Shown here piece by piece: positions 6,689 to 15,790 of a DNA stretch of 44,372 nucleotides. Both the position numbers and the translations under genes were made by a program. This DNA comes from Microvirga sp. 3-52 (GTDB lineage: Bacteria; Pseudomonadota; Alphaproteobacteria; Rhizobiales; Beijerinckiaceae). The notes below the pieces were generated by a model. The model saw only the letters and a list, made by a program, of their open reading frames with translations. It was not told the DNA's origin and ran no database searches. The stretch's first letter is position 1. Each line of letters opens with the position of its first letter. Location: positions 80,161-124,532 of the forward strand of contig NZ_JAHAMK010000009.1 of the NCBI RefSeq assembly GCF_018383585.1, written 5' to 3'.

Positions 6689-8674
6689 ATGGACGAGACT
6701 GAACAGGCCACCACTATCACCGACTTCGACGATCTCCAGGAACTGCTGGAGGCACCGGCCCCACTGAAGCTCGGCCCCGGCGACCGGATCCCTCCCACCT
6801 GCACGCTTGGACGATATATCCTGGAGGCCGCCCTGACCCCTGCGATCCGGCGACGCCTCAGAGCCCCTGGCTCCCTGGCCGTGATCATTCAAGCACCGAC
6901 CCCCGCTTGGGTCGGACCTCTCAGGGAAGCCGCAGCAGACCTGACCCGCTGGACCCAGGTCGTGGCCCGGGATGGCTCCGACCGCACCAGCCACAGGCCG
7001 GATAAGAGGAATTCGTGGATCGTGGATGCACTGACGGTGGGCGGCCGGGCTCTCGGCATCGCCGCGGCGCCGGACCGGCTGCTGCCATCGACGCTGACCG
7101 CCACCGCGGACATCTGGATCACCGTGCGGCCACCCTCGCCTGCCGTACTGCGACAGGCGATCAAGGCTGCGACGGGCACCCTGCCCCGCCAACTCCCCGA
7201 TGGCCTGGGCGTCGGCCTGGATTTTCCGGAACTTTGCGTGGCCATAAGGTCCTCGACATCCGCTCGTTCGTGCATACGGAGATTGCAAGACGCCGCGGTC
7301 GCGCGGAACCTGGCCGACAAGTCCGTCGCCACGGCGGCTCCGATCTCGGAACTGCATGGATATGACGCGGTGATGCCATGGGCCACCGGCGTGATCCGCG
7401 ACCTGCAGGCGTGGCGCAGGGGCGAAATCCCATTCGACAGCATCGACTCCCGGGTAGTCCTGGCGTCCGAGCCAGGCCTGGGCAAGACCAGCTTCGTCAG
7501 GTCGCTGGCGCGGTCTGCCCAACTGCCGCTCGTGGCCACAAGCATGAGCGCTTGGTTCACAGGGGGCCCTGGGTACTTGGACTCGGTTCTGCGACAGGCG
7601 GAAATTGCGTTCGCGGAAGCGGCGGCCTTGGCGTCGACAGGGCTCGGCGGCTCGCTCCTGCTGCTCGACGAGGTGGACGCCGTGCCCGACAGACGCGGCC
7701 TGGAGGATCGGAATCGTGCCTTCTGGACCACCGTGATCCAGCATCTTCTGACCATTCTGGATGGAAGCCAGCGCTCAACTCTCGATGGGGTGGTGATCGT
7801 TGGGGCGACCAACCACGGAAACCGATTGGACCCTGCGCTCATCAGGCCAGGGCGCCTTGGCCGCATAATTGAGATCGGTCGGCCTGATGTCGCCACGCTC
7901 GCCAGGATCCTCCGCTTCCATCTTGGGGATGATCTCAAGGGCGAGGACCTCTTCCCGCTTGCGGAACTGGGCGTCGGGGCGAGTGGTGCCGATGCCATGG
8001 CGTGGGTCAAGCGCGCCAGGCACAAAGCGCGCGCCGAGGAACGGGACTTGGTGCTCGCTGACCTTCTAGAGGAGATCGCGCCGCGTGACGCCCGTGCCAC
8101 GGAAGACCTGTGGCGGGCCGCCGTCCACGAGGCGTGCCATGCGGTCGTGTCCCACGTGACCAATGATGGTGTGGTCCGGTCGATCTCCATCGTCGGGCAG
8201 GGGCGCAGCGGCGGGCAGACGGTCACGATGAGCCGGGACGTGGCGCTTTCGCGTGCGGCGGCCGAGCGACGCGTGATGACAGCGCTCGCCGGACATGTGG
8301 GCGAGACCGTGATCTGCGGCCAACCAACGTCGGGATCGAGCTCCGACCTGGCGATGGCTACCAAGATCCTGGTCGATGTCCACGCGGCGTACGGCTTGGG
8401 CGACACGCTGCTGCATCGGCCGACCGACAATGCGACATCGCTCCTCTTGATGGATCCATTATTGCGGCAGGCCGTGGAGGACGACCTTGCACGGCTCCGC
8501 GCCACCACGACGGATCTTCTCACCGAGCATCGGCCATTGATCGAGGAGCTCGCGCGCCTGCTCGTCAGCGAGCGCCAAATAGGGGCGAGGGCGTTCATCA
8601 GATTTGTCGAGGAGCATCTCCAAGGCCGTCGGGTACGGACGGACCGCGACCACCCGGAGGCCACCCATGGATGA
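6689..8674 (+). CDS. Soluble FtsH-like AAA+ ATPase / M41 zinc metalloprotease
   Basis: A 661-residue protein. Residues 1-200 have no recognisable domain and no membrane segment. An AAA+ module follows: Walker A SEPGLGKTSF (about 260, Glu replacing the first Gly), Walker B LLLLDEVDAV (about 326-335), and a second-region-of-homology stretch IVGATNHGNRLDPALIRPGRLGR with the arginine finger. The C-terminal third is an M41 peptidase: HEACH (about 480-484) is the HExxH zinc site, and SGSSSDLAMAT (about 550-560) supplies the third zinc ligand Asp, as in FtsH. True FtsH is membrane-anchored with a central pore loop; this one looks cytosolic, so it probably unfolds and degrades soluble targets. The adjacent TnsA-like gene and the overlapping small gene suggest a three-gene unit. 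Other members of this class are unassigned AAA/M41 proteins in accessory DNA. Confidence 0.82.
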   Translation: MDETEQATTITDFDDLQELLEAPAPLKLGPGDRIPPTCTLGRYILEAALTPAIRRRLRAPGSLAVIIQAPTPAWVGPLREAAADLTRWTQVVARDGSDRTSHRPDKRNSWIVDALTVGGRALGIAAAPDRLLPSTLTATADIWITVRPPSPAVLRQAIKAATGTLPRQLPDGLGVGLDFPELCVAIRSSTSARSCIRRLQDAAVARNLADKSVATAAPISELHGYDAVMPWATGVIRDLQAWRRGEIPFDSIDSRVVLASEPGLGKTSFVRSLARSAQLPLVATSMSAWFTGGPGYLDSVLRQAEIAFAEAAALASTGLGGSLLLLDEVDAVPDRRGLEDRNRAFWTTVIQHLLTILDGSQRSTLDGVVIVGATNHGNRLDPALIRPGRLGRIIEIGRPDVATLARILRFHLGDDLKGEDLFPLAELGVGASGADAMAWVKRARHKARAEERDLVLADLLEEIAPRDARATEDLWRAAVHEACHAVVSHVTNDGVVRSISIVGQGRSGGQTVTMSRDVALSRAAAERRVMTALAGHVGETVICGQPTSGSSSDLAMATKILVDVHAAYGLGDTLLHRPTDNATSLLLMDPLLRQAVEDDLARLRATTTDLLTEHRPLIEELARLLVSERQIGARAFIRFVEEHLQGRRVRTDRDHPEATHG

Positions 8675-8894
8675 GCTCCTGCTGCGCGTTCTGAGCCGGC
8701 TGGTCGGGATCCATGCCACGCTCGGACCCGACGTCTATCGCCAGGCTGGGCAGCGTGCATTGCTTGGGATTGCCGCCGCTGCCCATGTGGAAGCCGAACG
8801 CCGAGCAAGAGGTCCCTGCCCTAGCGGCACCGTTGTGAAATTCCCGCTCGCACGCACAAGGCGAAGCAGCATCACGGAAGACGGCGTCCCGTGA
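8667..8894 (+). CDS. Small protein translationally coupled to the FtsH-like protease, unknown function
   Basis: A 75-residue protein whose ATG at 8667 overlaps the last 8 bases of the protease gene, implying translational coupling. The N-terminal 45 residues look helical (DELLLRVLSRLVGIHATLG...ALLGIAAAAHVEAERRAR) and the tail is basic and unstructured (VVKFPLARTRR). I do not recognise a family. It could be an adaptor, inhibitor or tagged substrate of the protease; that is only a guess from position. Confidence 0.55.
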   Translation: MDELLLRVLSRLVGIHATLGPDVYRQAGQRALLGIAAAAHVEAERRARGPCPSGTVVKFPLARTRRSSITEDGVP

Positions 8895-9354
8895 CCCGGC
8901 TTAAAATTTTTTCTTCACGACACCCGCGGATGGTTATCGCAACGCGGAGAGCGGAAAAGCGACGAACTACAGACAACTGACTGATAGTTAGGGCAAAATT
9001 TCGTAGGATGGCAGACCAAGAAAAGGGCGATTCTCAGGAAGTCAATAAGACTCGACTCAACCAAACGAATTTGCTCAAAGCGAATTCGCGACTGCAACGA
9101 CGGAGAGCCAAGACCGAAGAAACAGATCCAGAAACGACCGAGGGCACTCCGACGTGGCGTCGGAATGCCCCCTGAATCGATCCACTCCACTATGGCCTGA
9201 GAAACCGCGGAGTGGGTCACCATCCCAACCTCGGCGCATGCACGAGGCTCACGGGCGACGGCAGACAATGCACGACCGCGTGGATTCACGCAAGTGCGGT
9301 TTCGCCGTCCGTCCTGGGCCACCGGTCGCTCGCGCCTTGACCGAGAAACAGGAT
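8895..9354. other. Intergenic boundary region upstream of the recombinase operon
   Basis: About 460 bp without a convincing gene and visibly less GC-rich than its flanks (for example the AAAATTTTTTC stretch at 8904-8915). It is the likely junction between the protease cluster and the recombinase island, because recombinase modules of this kind sit at one end of their island. A hairpin at 9142-9170 is listed separately. No tRNA or obvious attachment core is visible. Confidence 0.4.
9142..9170 (+). other. 13-bp hairpin in front of the recombinase operon
   Basis: GGGCACTCCGACG (9142-9154), loop TGG, then CGTCGGAATGCCC (9158-9170). One position pairs as a mismatch or G-U; the rest is perfect. 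With no T-run it could be an attenuator, a recombinase-binding site or part of the island end. Confidence 0.45.
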
Positions 9355-10731
9355 ATGAAGGACAAGCCTTCTGCATTCCCTGCCGCCGCTGTGGCGGCCT
9401 CCCGTTCGGAGACCCATTGCCTCCGTCTCGCCGGGCCCTCGAAGCCCAAGATGTACATGCCCAAACTGGGGCGCCTGGTCGCGTTGCGCTTCGAGAGCGT
9501 TGCCCATGTGCCCGTGCTGTTCGACGGACAGGGTCGCTACTGCCGTGAGCACAACAGGTATCTGCGTGAAAGGGCCATAGGCGAGTGGAGCCCCAAGGCC
9601 GGCAGCACCCCTCTGGCTGGGGGCGAAGTACCAGCCCAGCGCACAATCGAGACGGTCGCCCGCCATCTGCTCGTCTTCATCGAATGGTGCGAGGCAAAAG
9701 CCCAGGACTGGCGAACCCTCACCTACAAGGATGGGGTCTTGTCCTTCCAATGCGACATGCACAAGGGCCGCTGGTCCCCAAGCGGCAAGGCGCTCCAAGG
9801 CTCAACAGCGAACCACCGCACCGATGAGGTGACAAGCTTCCTCAAGTGGGCGGCACACAATAAGCTCCGTCCCCCATTTACGGTGGCATACCGTGCCAGC
9901 ACGCGGCGGATCCGGTCCGGTCAATCCGCACAGGAGAGTTCGGTCGAACTGAATTCCCGGGTCGGCCGCATCAAGACGTCCAAGTCCGCGTCTGTCGCAA
10001 TCGTCGCGCAGCTCCCCAAGCCCGAGGCCGTCCGGGACTGGCTAGCCGCCGTACGTGCTAAGCGGGGCTACGCCAAGCACATGGCCTGCAGGTTCATCCT
10101 GGAGTCCGGCGCGCGCCGTGAGGAGACAGTGTCACTCAACCAAGGCCAGATCCCGTCGATGGAGGAGCTCCGGGCCCTCAAGTCGGACGGCAGACAGGCT
10201 GGGGCCGTCACCCTCACGCACACCAAGGGCGGGCGTCCGCGCACGATCCAAGTCAACATCGATTTCCTCATCGAACTGAGGGAGTGGATTGACGGGCGCC
10301 GCATGAAGCTGAGGATGCTGTGGACGAAGCGGACGCGGACACCCGCAAGCCACCTCCTCTTCCTGTCCGATGCGCGTGACCACGAAGGCACGCCGATCTC
10401 GGCGGAGACGCTCTACAAGTGTTTCCGGGATGTGAAGCCGCGCCCCCCTCGGTGGCATCCCCACTTCGGTCGGCATACGTACGCATGCTTCACGGTTCTC
10501 TACACCCTTGAACATGAAGCCAAGGCCGCAGGCCGCACCATGAGCGCCGACTGGGTGATGATGCGCGGATCGTGGTGCATGAAAACGTTGCAGCAGCAAC
10601 TCGGGCATCTCAGCGAAACGACGACTGACCTGTACCTGCGATGGCTTGTGACCGCGGCCGGCATCGCGGAGGTGGCGCAAGGCTGGCACGAATTCCTCGC
10701 GGGCAAAACCAAATCCGGAGCCGCCTCGTGA
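9355..10731 (+). CDS. Tyrosine recombinase 1 of a three-recombinase module (GinA-like)
   Basis: A 458-residue protein from ATG 9355, preceded by ACAGGAT; upstream in-frame starts at 9238 and 9268 exist but encode unlikely N-termini. The C-terminal half has the tyrosine-recombinase catalytic set: Arg I in SGARREE (about 252), a Lys-bearing HTKGGRPR turn, HFGRHTYA (about 370, HxxR), LGHLS (about 417) and the nucleophile Tyr in TTDLYLRW (about 426). The N-terminal part would be the core-binding domain. Its stop overlaps the GTG start of the next recombinase. Three adjacent large recombinases followed by a small protein is the ginABC(D) layout of GInt islands. It most likely cuts and rejoins the island ends together with its two neighbours. 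Confidence 0.85.
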   Translation: MKDKPSAFPAAAVAASRSETHCLRLAGPSKPKMYMPKLGRLVALRFESVAHVPVLFDGQGRYCREHNRYLRERAIGEWSPKAGSTPLAGGEVPAQRTIETVARHLLVFIEWCEAKAQDWRTLTYKDGVLSFQCDMHKGRWSPSGKALQGSTANHRTDEVTSFLKWAAHNKLRPPFTVAYRASTRRIRSGQSAQESSVELNSRVGRIKTSKSASVAIVAQLPKPEAVRDWLAAVRAKRGYAKHMACRFILESGARREETVSLNQGQIPSMEELRALKSDGRQAGAVTLTHTKGGRPRTIQVNIDFLIELREWIDGRRMKLRMLWTKRTRTPASHLLFLSDARDHEGTPISAETLYKCFRDVKPRPPRWHPHFGRHTYACFTVLYTLEHEAKAAGRTMSADWVMMRGSWCMKTLQQQLGHLSETTTDLYLRWLVTAAGIAEVAQGWHEFLAGKTKSGAAS

Positions 10732-12719
10732 ACGCCTTCAACAGCACCACGGTATTCCAGGCGGGCGCACTTCGCTTCTGGATCCACCCTGACAGGGGCG
10801 CGGCTTACGAGATCGACCTCTCCGAATTCGCCTTCGGCGGGCGGAGGGATCACGTCGATCCGCGAGCCCGGGACAAGTGGAGCGGCGACTATCAAGGCCG
10901 GCGCCCCTTCGCCTATGAATTCGCCGAACACTTCCAACTCTCGCGTCCCCCGGAAGGTGACAAGCGGCAGATCCTGTCTTTCCTGCGGACACTCTTCCGG
11001 TTCTTGGACGAGATTGACCCGGGCCGACATGTCTCGGGGTGCTCCCAACTCGAAGACGGGCACGGCGCTCTCCTGCAGAGGTGGGCCGAGGCCCGTGGCC
11101 TCGGCGGGCAGGTCTACAAAGGGATCAAGGGCATCGTGGATGCCATGCGCGCCGCTCGGGACGAGGATCCCCTCTTCTGGCCCGCTCGGCACAGAGATGT
11201 GCTCGGTTACCGCGAGGACATCGATGAGAAGGGCGTCCAGCGTCTCTTCAATGCCTTCAAGAAAGAGGCAATGTCGATCAAGTCGATGTTCAGGGAGGGA
11301 GAGGTGCTGGCGGCTAGGGGCTCCGACCCGCGCGGAGAGGCAAGGCTGCCTAGCAGCGCCGATTGGGAGGCTCGTGAGAACCATGCGTGGCTCGTCCACG
11401 AACTGACACGTGAGCGCCTCCTTTACAAGGAGGAGGTGTATGCAAACCAAGGACAAGGGCTCAACAAGGCGAACGACCGAACGCTGAAGCACGACGGCCC
11501 AGAGTACCTAGCCCCCGGCATGGGAGTGCGTGGGCGCGAGGGCATCGTCGGAAAGCTCCGCTGGTTCCACCCCAGCTACCATGACACCGCGGTCTTCCTC
11601 TGGCTGTTTCTCCTCGGCACCGGCTGGAACCTGGCTACGGCTCTCGCGCTGGATGTCACGGCAGACAACGAGTGGTGCCAGGATCACCCCCAGAAGCCCG
11701 AGTTCAAGATCGTTCACTCCTACAAGGAGCGCGCCGACCGCCACGTGTTCGCGCTCTCCTTGGCGAAGCCTGAGTGGCATCCCTACCGGATCGTCCGTTT
11801 CATGATCGAGCGGACCGCGCCTATGCGCCGGACGGTCGAGCATCGTCTCGGAGAGGCGCGCGAGCGACACGACGCAGACCCCACCCCTGCCCGAGCCCGC
11901 GACGTCGCACGACTTGAGGCCGTGGCACGGAGCCCTTGGCTCTACCACGTCGTCAACAAGGTGGGCGAAGTGAGCTGCTTCGAAGGGCAGGACTGCGCTC
12001 GCCTCAACGAGATCGCGCGTGTTGTGGCAAAAGGGCATGGGCTCGCCGAGGAGCATCCGTCCCTTCTGAAAATGGCGACCGGCGACTCCCGTGACGCATG
12101 GATCGGGCACGCCTACGCCGCGTCCGGGTACGACATCCTCATCGCCAAGTTGGGGGCCCAGCACGCCGACACCCGCGTCCTGAGGCACTACCTGCGCCAG
12201 CGGCGCTATCGCGCCCACAGCGAGGCCGCCGTGAGGCGCGTGCAGGATGCCGCCTTTGCCGAGATCGCCACGGGGCGGAAGCTCGACCCGACCCGGTTGA
12301 GGATCCTCGTCGAGAAAGGCGAGATCACGGCAGAACAGGAAAGGAGGCTTTTGGACAAGCGACAGCGCACCCGCCTTGGCATGGGCTGCCTTGATCCGCG
12401 CAACCCGCCGCGCGAGGTGGCGCCCACCCATGTCGAAGGCTCCCTCTGCCGCGTGCAGCGCTGCACCGGGTGTGTCCACGGCCTGGTTTTTGAGGACAGC
12501 CTGGAGCCGCTCGCCCGGGCCCGTGCCGAACTCATCTTCATCAAGCGCACCTTCCCGCTGACCGCCTGGGCCGGGTCCTCATGGGAGGATGAGGAGCGTT
12601 CGCTTGACGCGACCCTGGCCGAGTTCGGCGCAGACCGTGTCGAGCCCCTGATCGATCATTTCCTTGGCAAACTCACCACCGGCGAGATCCAGCCCCATGA
12701 CACCTATTCGAGCTACTGA
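10728..12719 (+). CDS. Tyrosine recombinase-like protein 2 (GinB-like), degenerate catalytic site
   Basis: A 663-residue protein from GTG 10728, which overlaps the stop of the first recombinase (GTGA), so the two are translationally coupled. The C-terminal domain keeps the recombinase layout, but the Arg I position reads GTGWNLAT (about 298). The second box reads GDSRDAWIGHAYAASGYD (about 452), then LGAQHADTRVLRHYLRQR with a possible nucleophile Tyr (about 487). A Cys-rich tail (GMGCL...SLCRVQRCTGCVHGLVF) suggests a zinc finger. In multi-recombinase modules such as Tn554 and GInt one partner is often catalytically altered, so this subunit may be structural. The next gene starts inside its last 23 bases. 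Confidence 0.72.
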   Translation: MNAFNSTTVFQAGALRFWIHPDRGAAYEIDLSEFAFGGRRDHVDPRARDKWSGDYQGRRPFAYEFAEHFQLSRPPEGDKRQILSFLRTLFRFLDEIDPGRHVSGCSQLEDGHGALLQRWAEARGLGGQVYKGIKGIVDAMRAARDEDPLFWPARHRDVLGYREDIDEKGVQRLFNAFKKEAMSIKSMFREGEVLAARGSDPRGEARLPSSADWEARENHAWLVHELTRERLLYKEEVYANQGQGLNKANDRTLKHDGPEYLAPGMGVRGREGIVGKLRWFHPSYHDTAVFLWLFLLGTGWNLATALALDVTADNEWCQDHPQKPEFKIVHSYKERADRHVFALSLAKPEWHPYRIVRFMIERTAPMRRTVEHRLGEARERHDADPTPARARDVARLEAVARSPWLYHVVNKVGEVSCFEGQDCARLNEIARVVAKGHGLAEEHPSLLKMATGDSRDAWIGHAYAASGYDILIAKLGAQHADTRVLRHYLRQRRYRAHSEAAVRRVQDAAFAEIATGRKLDPTRLRILVEKGEITAEQERRLLDKRQRTRLGMGCLDPRNPPREVAPTHVEGSLCRVQRCTGCVHGLVFEDSLEPLARARAELIFIKRTFPLTAWAGSSWEDEERSLDATLAEFGADRVEPLIDHFLGKLTTGEIQPHDTYSSY

Positions 12720-14772
12720 GCACGTCGTGGACCGGGACGCCCCTTCCAGGTGGGCCTCCCGCCTCGATACAACCATCGGCAACTTCGGCTCGCTGGGTGC
12801 GCGCCCGTGGGCCGAGGTGAGCAAGATCGAGTTCCTGCCTAGTATTCGGGTCGGCGATCCGGAGTACGTGGTTCCGGAGAACTGGGTGCCACCGGGGCAG
12901 ATGCGCCTCCTGAGCGTACGTACGCGTAAGCCCCGGATCGAAGCGGATGGTCTGCCCCATGTGGTCGCCGCCTGGGATGAGAGTATCCGTCGATCTCTGT
13001 TCGCACTCGCGCTCCCGCATCAGACCAAGAAGGGGGTGCGCCGCTACAAGCCCTCCACCTGGCTGACGAATACGGCCGTCCTGCTGCGCATGGCGACCTG
13101 GTCGGCTGCGAACCGCCCCTCCCCGGACGGACACCTGTGGTCGCATTTGACCCGATCCGATTGGGCAGCCCTTCGCACCGGCGTCTCAGGCTCAAGTTCG
13201 ACCCAGAAGCTGGTCGGATCCCTTGCTGAGCGCCTGCAAAAGCTCGGGCTCCGCGGCGTGATCAGGGATTTTCCCACTTTCAGGGAGGATCCCGAACAAC
13301 CGAGCGACGGTGGACCGGCTCGGGAAAAGTCGCGCCGGGGCCAGCCTGTCGCAACGCGGACGCAGAAGACGGAGCCCCGTTCATACCAGCCGTTCTCGGA
13401 CGCGTTCGTGTCGGAGCTCATCCGGCGGGCCCGCTGGCTGCACGACAACCTCGCGCCGCAAATCCTGCAGTGCTGGGAGAGCCTTCGCGAGGCCACTGAG
13501 AGAGCGCGCAAAGCGAAACGGGCTTCATCCCATCCAAGCATCATCGAGGAGCGTCGCGCCATCATCGCCGGGATGGACTGGCACGATGCGGATGGGAGGC
13601 CCCTCACCCGACTTCCATGGCCAATCACCATTCGGGAAAGCAGGCGATCCATAACCACCGACGTCTGGCCGCCGAAGGATCCCTCGGCGATCAACATGAT
13701 GGTCAGCCTGCTCCAGGCCCTGAACTTCTGTACCGCCAACTTTTGCGCCGGTGGCCGGTCGAGCGAGATCCTTGACGCCAACGACCAGTCGATTGGCGTC
13801 GATGGTGAGGGACGCTTGCGGGCGCGGACCTTCAAGCTGATCGATCAACTCGACGGACAGGCGCGGGACTGGCCTCTCCATCCTGCGGCCATGAAGGCCC
13901 TGTCCATCCAGCACGAGCTTGCGCGGATCGTCCGCCCAGGCGACGCCACGCACCTGTGGGTGCTTCTGAAGGAGGGCACGGGCCCGGCAGGGTCACCCTT
14001 GCACAACATCAACGAGGCGGTCATCCGCGCGGTCGAGGCGCTCGGGCTGACCCATGCGACGGGCGGCATCAGGCCCCACTCCCATCGGTGGCGACATACT
14101 GTGGCACGCATCGTAGCGCTGTCGCTTGTGGCGGCTCCGCAAGTCTTGATGGATCTGTTCGGCCACCGCGACCTGGAAATGACGCTTCGCTACATGCTGT
14201 CCCACCCGGAGATCGCCAGCGAAGTCAAACAGGTTGCCGAAGAAGTTGCCTACGCGCTCGCTGCGGAAGCACTCAAGGACGCGGAGAGCGGCAACGCGGG
14301 CGGCCCCGCCGCAGCTCCCCTGCAGATCGGTCTGGAGCGGCTGAAGATGAGGTGGGGAAAGGACGCCTTGGACGCAGACACCCTCGGCGAGGCCATCGAC
14401 ATCCTGACCTGCAACGAAAAGCCTTGGAGCATGGTCCGCCCGGGCGTTCTCTGCACGAAGGCCGTCGGGCAGTACGGTCCATGCACCCAGGGCCGCGGTT
14501 CCCCGGATCCTGGAGCCTGTCGGACGGATTGCGGCCACCGCCTAGAGATGGCGCGGGCAAAACACCAATGCGAAGGGGCGCTGACGGCCTTGCTAAACGA
14601 GCACGTGGCTGCGGCCGCCGAGGGCGAGGAACTGAGGGTCGCAAGCCTTGAGGGACAGATCCTCGCAACCCTGAAGAGGTGGGACGACGTCCGTGATCGA
14701 TGCATCGCGCGCAACGAGACCGCCCGGCGGATCTGGGACACCCGCCAGGGCGCCCAGCACGAAACGGCGTGA
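12697..14772 (+). CDS. Tyrosine recombinase 3 (GinC-like)
   Basis: A 691-residue protein. ATG 12697 overlaps the previous gene by 23 bases. Catalytic residues are complete: Arg I in CAGGRSSEIL (about 351), HSHRWRHTVARI (about 461, HxxR), LFGHRDLEMT (about 488) and Tyr in LRYMLSHPEI (about 499). After the catalytic domain is a Cys-rich segment (LCTKAVGQYGPCTQG, then GACRTDCGHRLEM and HQCEGAL), probably zinc-binding. This is typical of the long members of Tn554/GInt-type recombinase modules and perhaps contacts DNA or the small fourth protein. The fourth gene begins 11 bp downstream with a strong GGGAGAGG site. Confidence 0.85.
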   Translation: MTPIRATEHVVDRDAPSRWASRLDTTIGNFGSLGARPWAEVSKIEFLPSIRVGDPEYVVPENWVPPGQMRLLSVRTRKPRIEADGLPHVVAAWDESIRRSLFALALPHQTKKGVRRYKPSTWLTNTAVLLRMATWSAANRPSPDGHLWSHLTRSDWAALRTGVSGSSSTQKLVGSLAERLQKLGLRGVIRDFPTFREDPEQPSDGGPAREKSRRGQPVATRTQKTEPRSYQPFSDAFVSELIRRARWLHDNLAPQILQCWESLREATERARKAKRASSHPSIIEERRAIIAGMDWHDADGRPLTRLPWPITIRESRRSITTDVWPPKDPSAINMMVSLLQALNFCTANFCAGGRSSEILDANDQSIGVDGEGRLRARTFKLIDQLDGQARDWPLHPAAMKALSIQHELARIVRPGDATHLWVLLKEGTGPAGSPLHNINEAVIRAVEALGLTHATGGIRPHSHRWRHTVARIVALSLVAAPQVLMDLFGHRDLEMTLRYMLSHPEIASEVKQVAEEVAYALAAEALKDAESGNAGGPAAAPLQIGLERLKMRWGKDALDADTLGEAIDILTCNEKPWSMVRPGVLCTKAVGQYGPCTQGRGSPDPGACRTDCGHRLEMARAKHQCEGALTALLNEHVAAAAEGEELRVASLEGQILATLKRWDDVRDRCIARNETARRIWDTRQGAQHETA

Positions 14773-14783
14773 GGGAGAGGACC

Positions 14784-15323
14784 ATGACGACGAAGGACGC
14801 GCGGTCCACTGGACGCAAAGGGAACAGCGGCATCGCCAAACACGGAGAAGCGGCCGCTGCCGCAAAGGCCGACAGCACGCGCGCCGCGATCCTCAAGGCG
14901 ATGCGCCAGATCGAGGCCGACATCGAAAGGTACGAAGGGATCTACCCCTACGCGAAGGGAGAGGTCACCGCCGCAGAGGTGCTGCGCCGCGCCAGACTGA
15001 GCTCGACCCTGCTGCAAAAGCCTCGTCATCGCGGGCTGCGGGACGAAGTGAAAGCCTGGGTCGACCGTGTGCAGATGAAGCTCCGCAAGGGCCTCAAGGT
15101 GGTGCGCCGCGCGGTCACCGAGCGCGCCGATGCCGCGAAGGACGAAGTGCGCCTGATCCGTCAGCGATGGGCCGAGGCCGAACTCGAATACATCGAGAAC
15201 GCCAACAAGATCGATGAACTCACGAAGGAGTGCGCCCGCCTCGAAGCCGAGAACGCTCGCCTGAAAGCGGCCTTGGCTGGCGAGAACGTGCACCCGCTTG
15301 AGCGCAAGAAGGGAAGCAAGTGA
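14784..15323 (+). CDS. Small coiled-coil protein of the recombinase module (GinD / Tn554 TnpC-like)
   Basis: A 179-residue protein from ATG 14784 (GGGAGAGG upstream). The mid-region has GEVTAAEVLRRARLSSTLLQK, helix-turn-helix-like in spacing, followed by a long charged helix and a heptad-like C-terminus (IDELTKECARLEAENARLKAAL) that predicts a coiled coil. Position and build match the fourth protein of Tn554-type (TnpC) and GInt (GinD) modules, where it is thought to help recombination. The next gene starts on its stop codon. Confidence 0.65.
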   Translation: MTTKDARSTGRKGNSGIAKHGEAAAAAKADSTRAAILKAMRQIEADIERYEGIYPYAKGEVTAAEVLRRARLSSTLLQKPRHRGLRDEVKAWVDRVQMKLRKGLKVVRRAVTERADAAKDEVRLIRQRWAEAELEYIENANKIDELTKECARLEAENARLKAALAGENVHPLERKKGSK

Positions 15324-15790
15324 TGGCGCGAGAGTCTGTTGTGCCGTTGATCGTTTCCGTCCTTGAGCCCCACTTGGAGCGTCTGCACAGCGAGTGGCTG
15401 GCATCCGACGGGCTTAGGCCTTCACTGCCTGCGGTCGGGGAGAAGGTGAACGTCCGGCAACTCGTGCGTGACTTGGGCCAGGTGGACGAACGGGTCTTGC
15501 TGAGCCACGAGCAGCATTTCTATCGCAAGCCGGAGCTCATGCTCCTCGTCAACAAGGTCGCCGAGGAGCAGGGGCTAAGCCCCATCGGGTCACGCTCCCC
15601 GGACGAGGCCGACGATGCCGCCCGCCGACGGATCGGCAAGCTCTCTGGCGAAGCATCGGAGCTCCGGCAACTCCTCGCGGAGCGCGATGCGGCCATTGAG
15701 GCGCTCCGCCGCGACAATGCCGTCCTTCGCGAGCAGCTGCGGCTGCTGGAGGAGACAGGCATGGTCATGCGGCTCGGAGACGCCCGATGA
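15323..15790 (+). CDS. Small coiled-coil protein coupled to the recombinase module, unknown function
   Basis: A 155-residue protein. Its ATG at 15323 shares the last base of the preceding TGA, and the next gene overlaps it by ATGA, so it sits inside a single translation-coupled operon. The C-terminal third (GKLSGEASELRQLLAERDAAIEAL onward) is a clear coiled coil. The N-terminus is helical with no motif I recognise. Its position between the TnpC-like protein and the helicase suggests an accessory role in transposition or replication of the island. Confidence 0.6.
   Translation: MARESVVPLIVSVLEPHLERLHSEWLASDGLRPSLPAVGEKVNVRQLVRDLGQVDERVLLSHEQHFYRKPELMLLVNKVAEEQGLSPIGSRSPDEADDAARRRIGKLSGEASELRQLLAERDAAIEALRRDNAVLREQLRLLEETGMVMRLGDAR

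Noticed and set aside
5673..8894. Tn7-like transposon
   Set aside because: Only a TnsA-like nuclease is present. There is no TnsB, TnsC or TniQ, and the AAA+ protein is an FtsH-type protease rather than TnsC.
8915..9646. A 243-codon minus-strand frame across the recombinase start
   Set aside because: Cys/Arg/Ser-rich shadow with no motif, overlapping the first recombinase.
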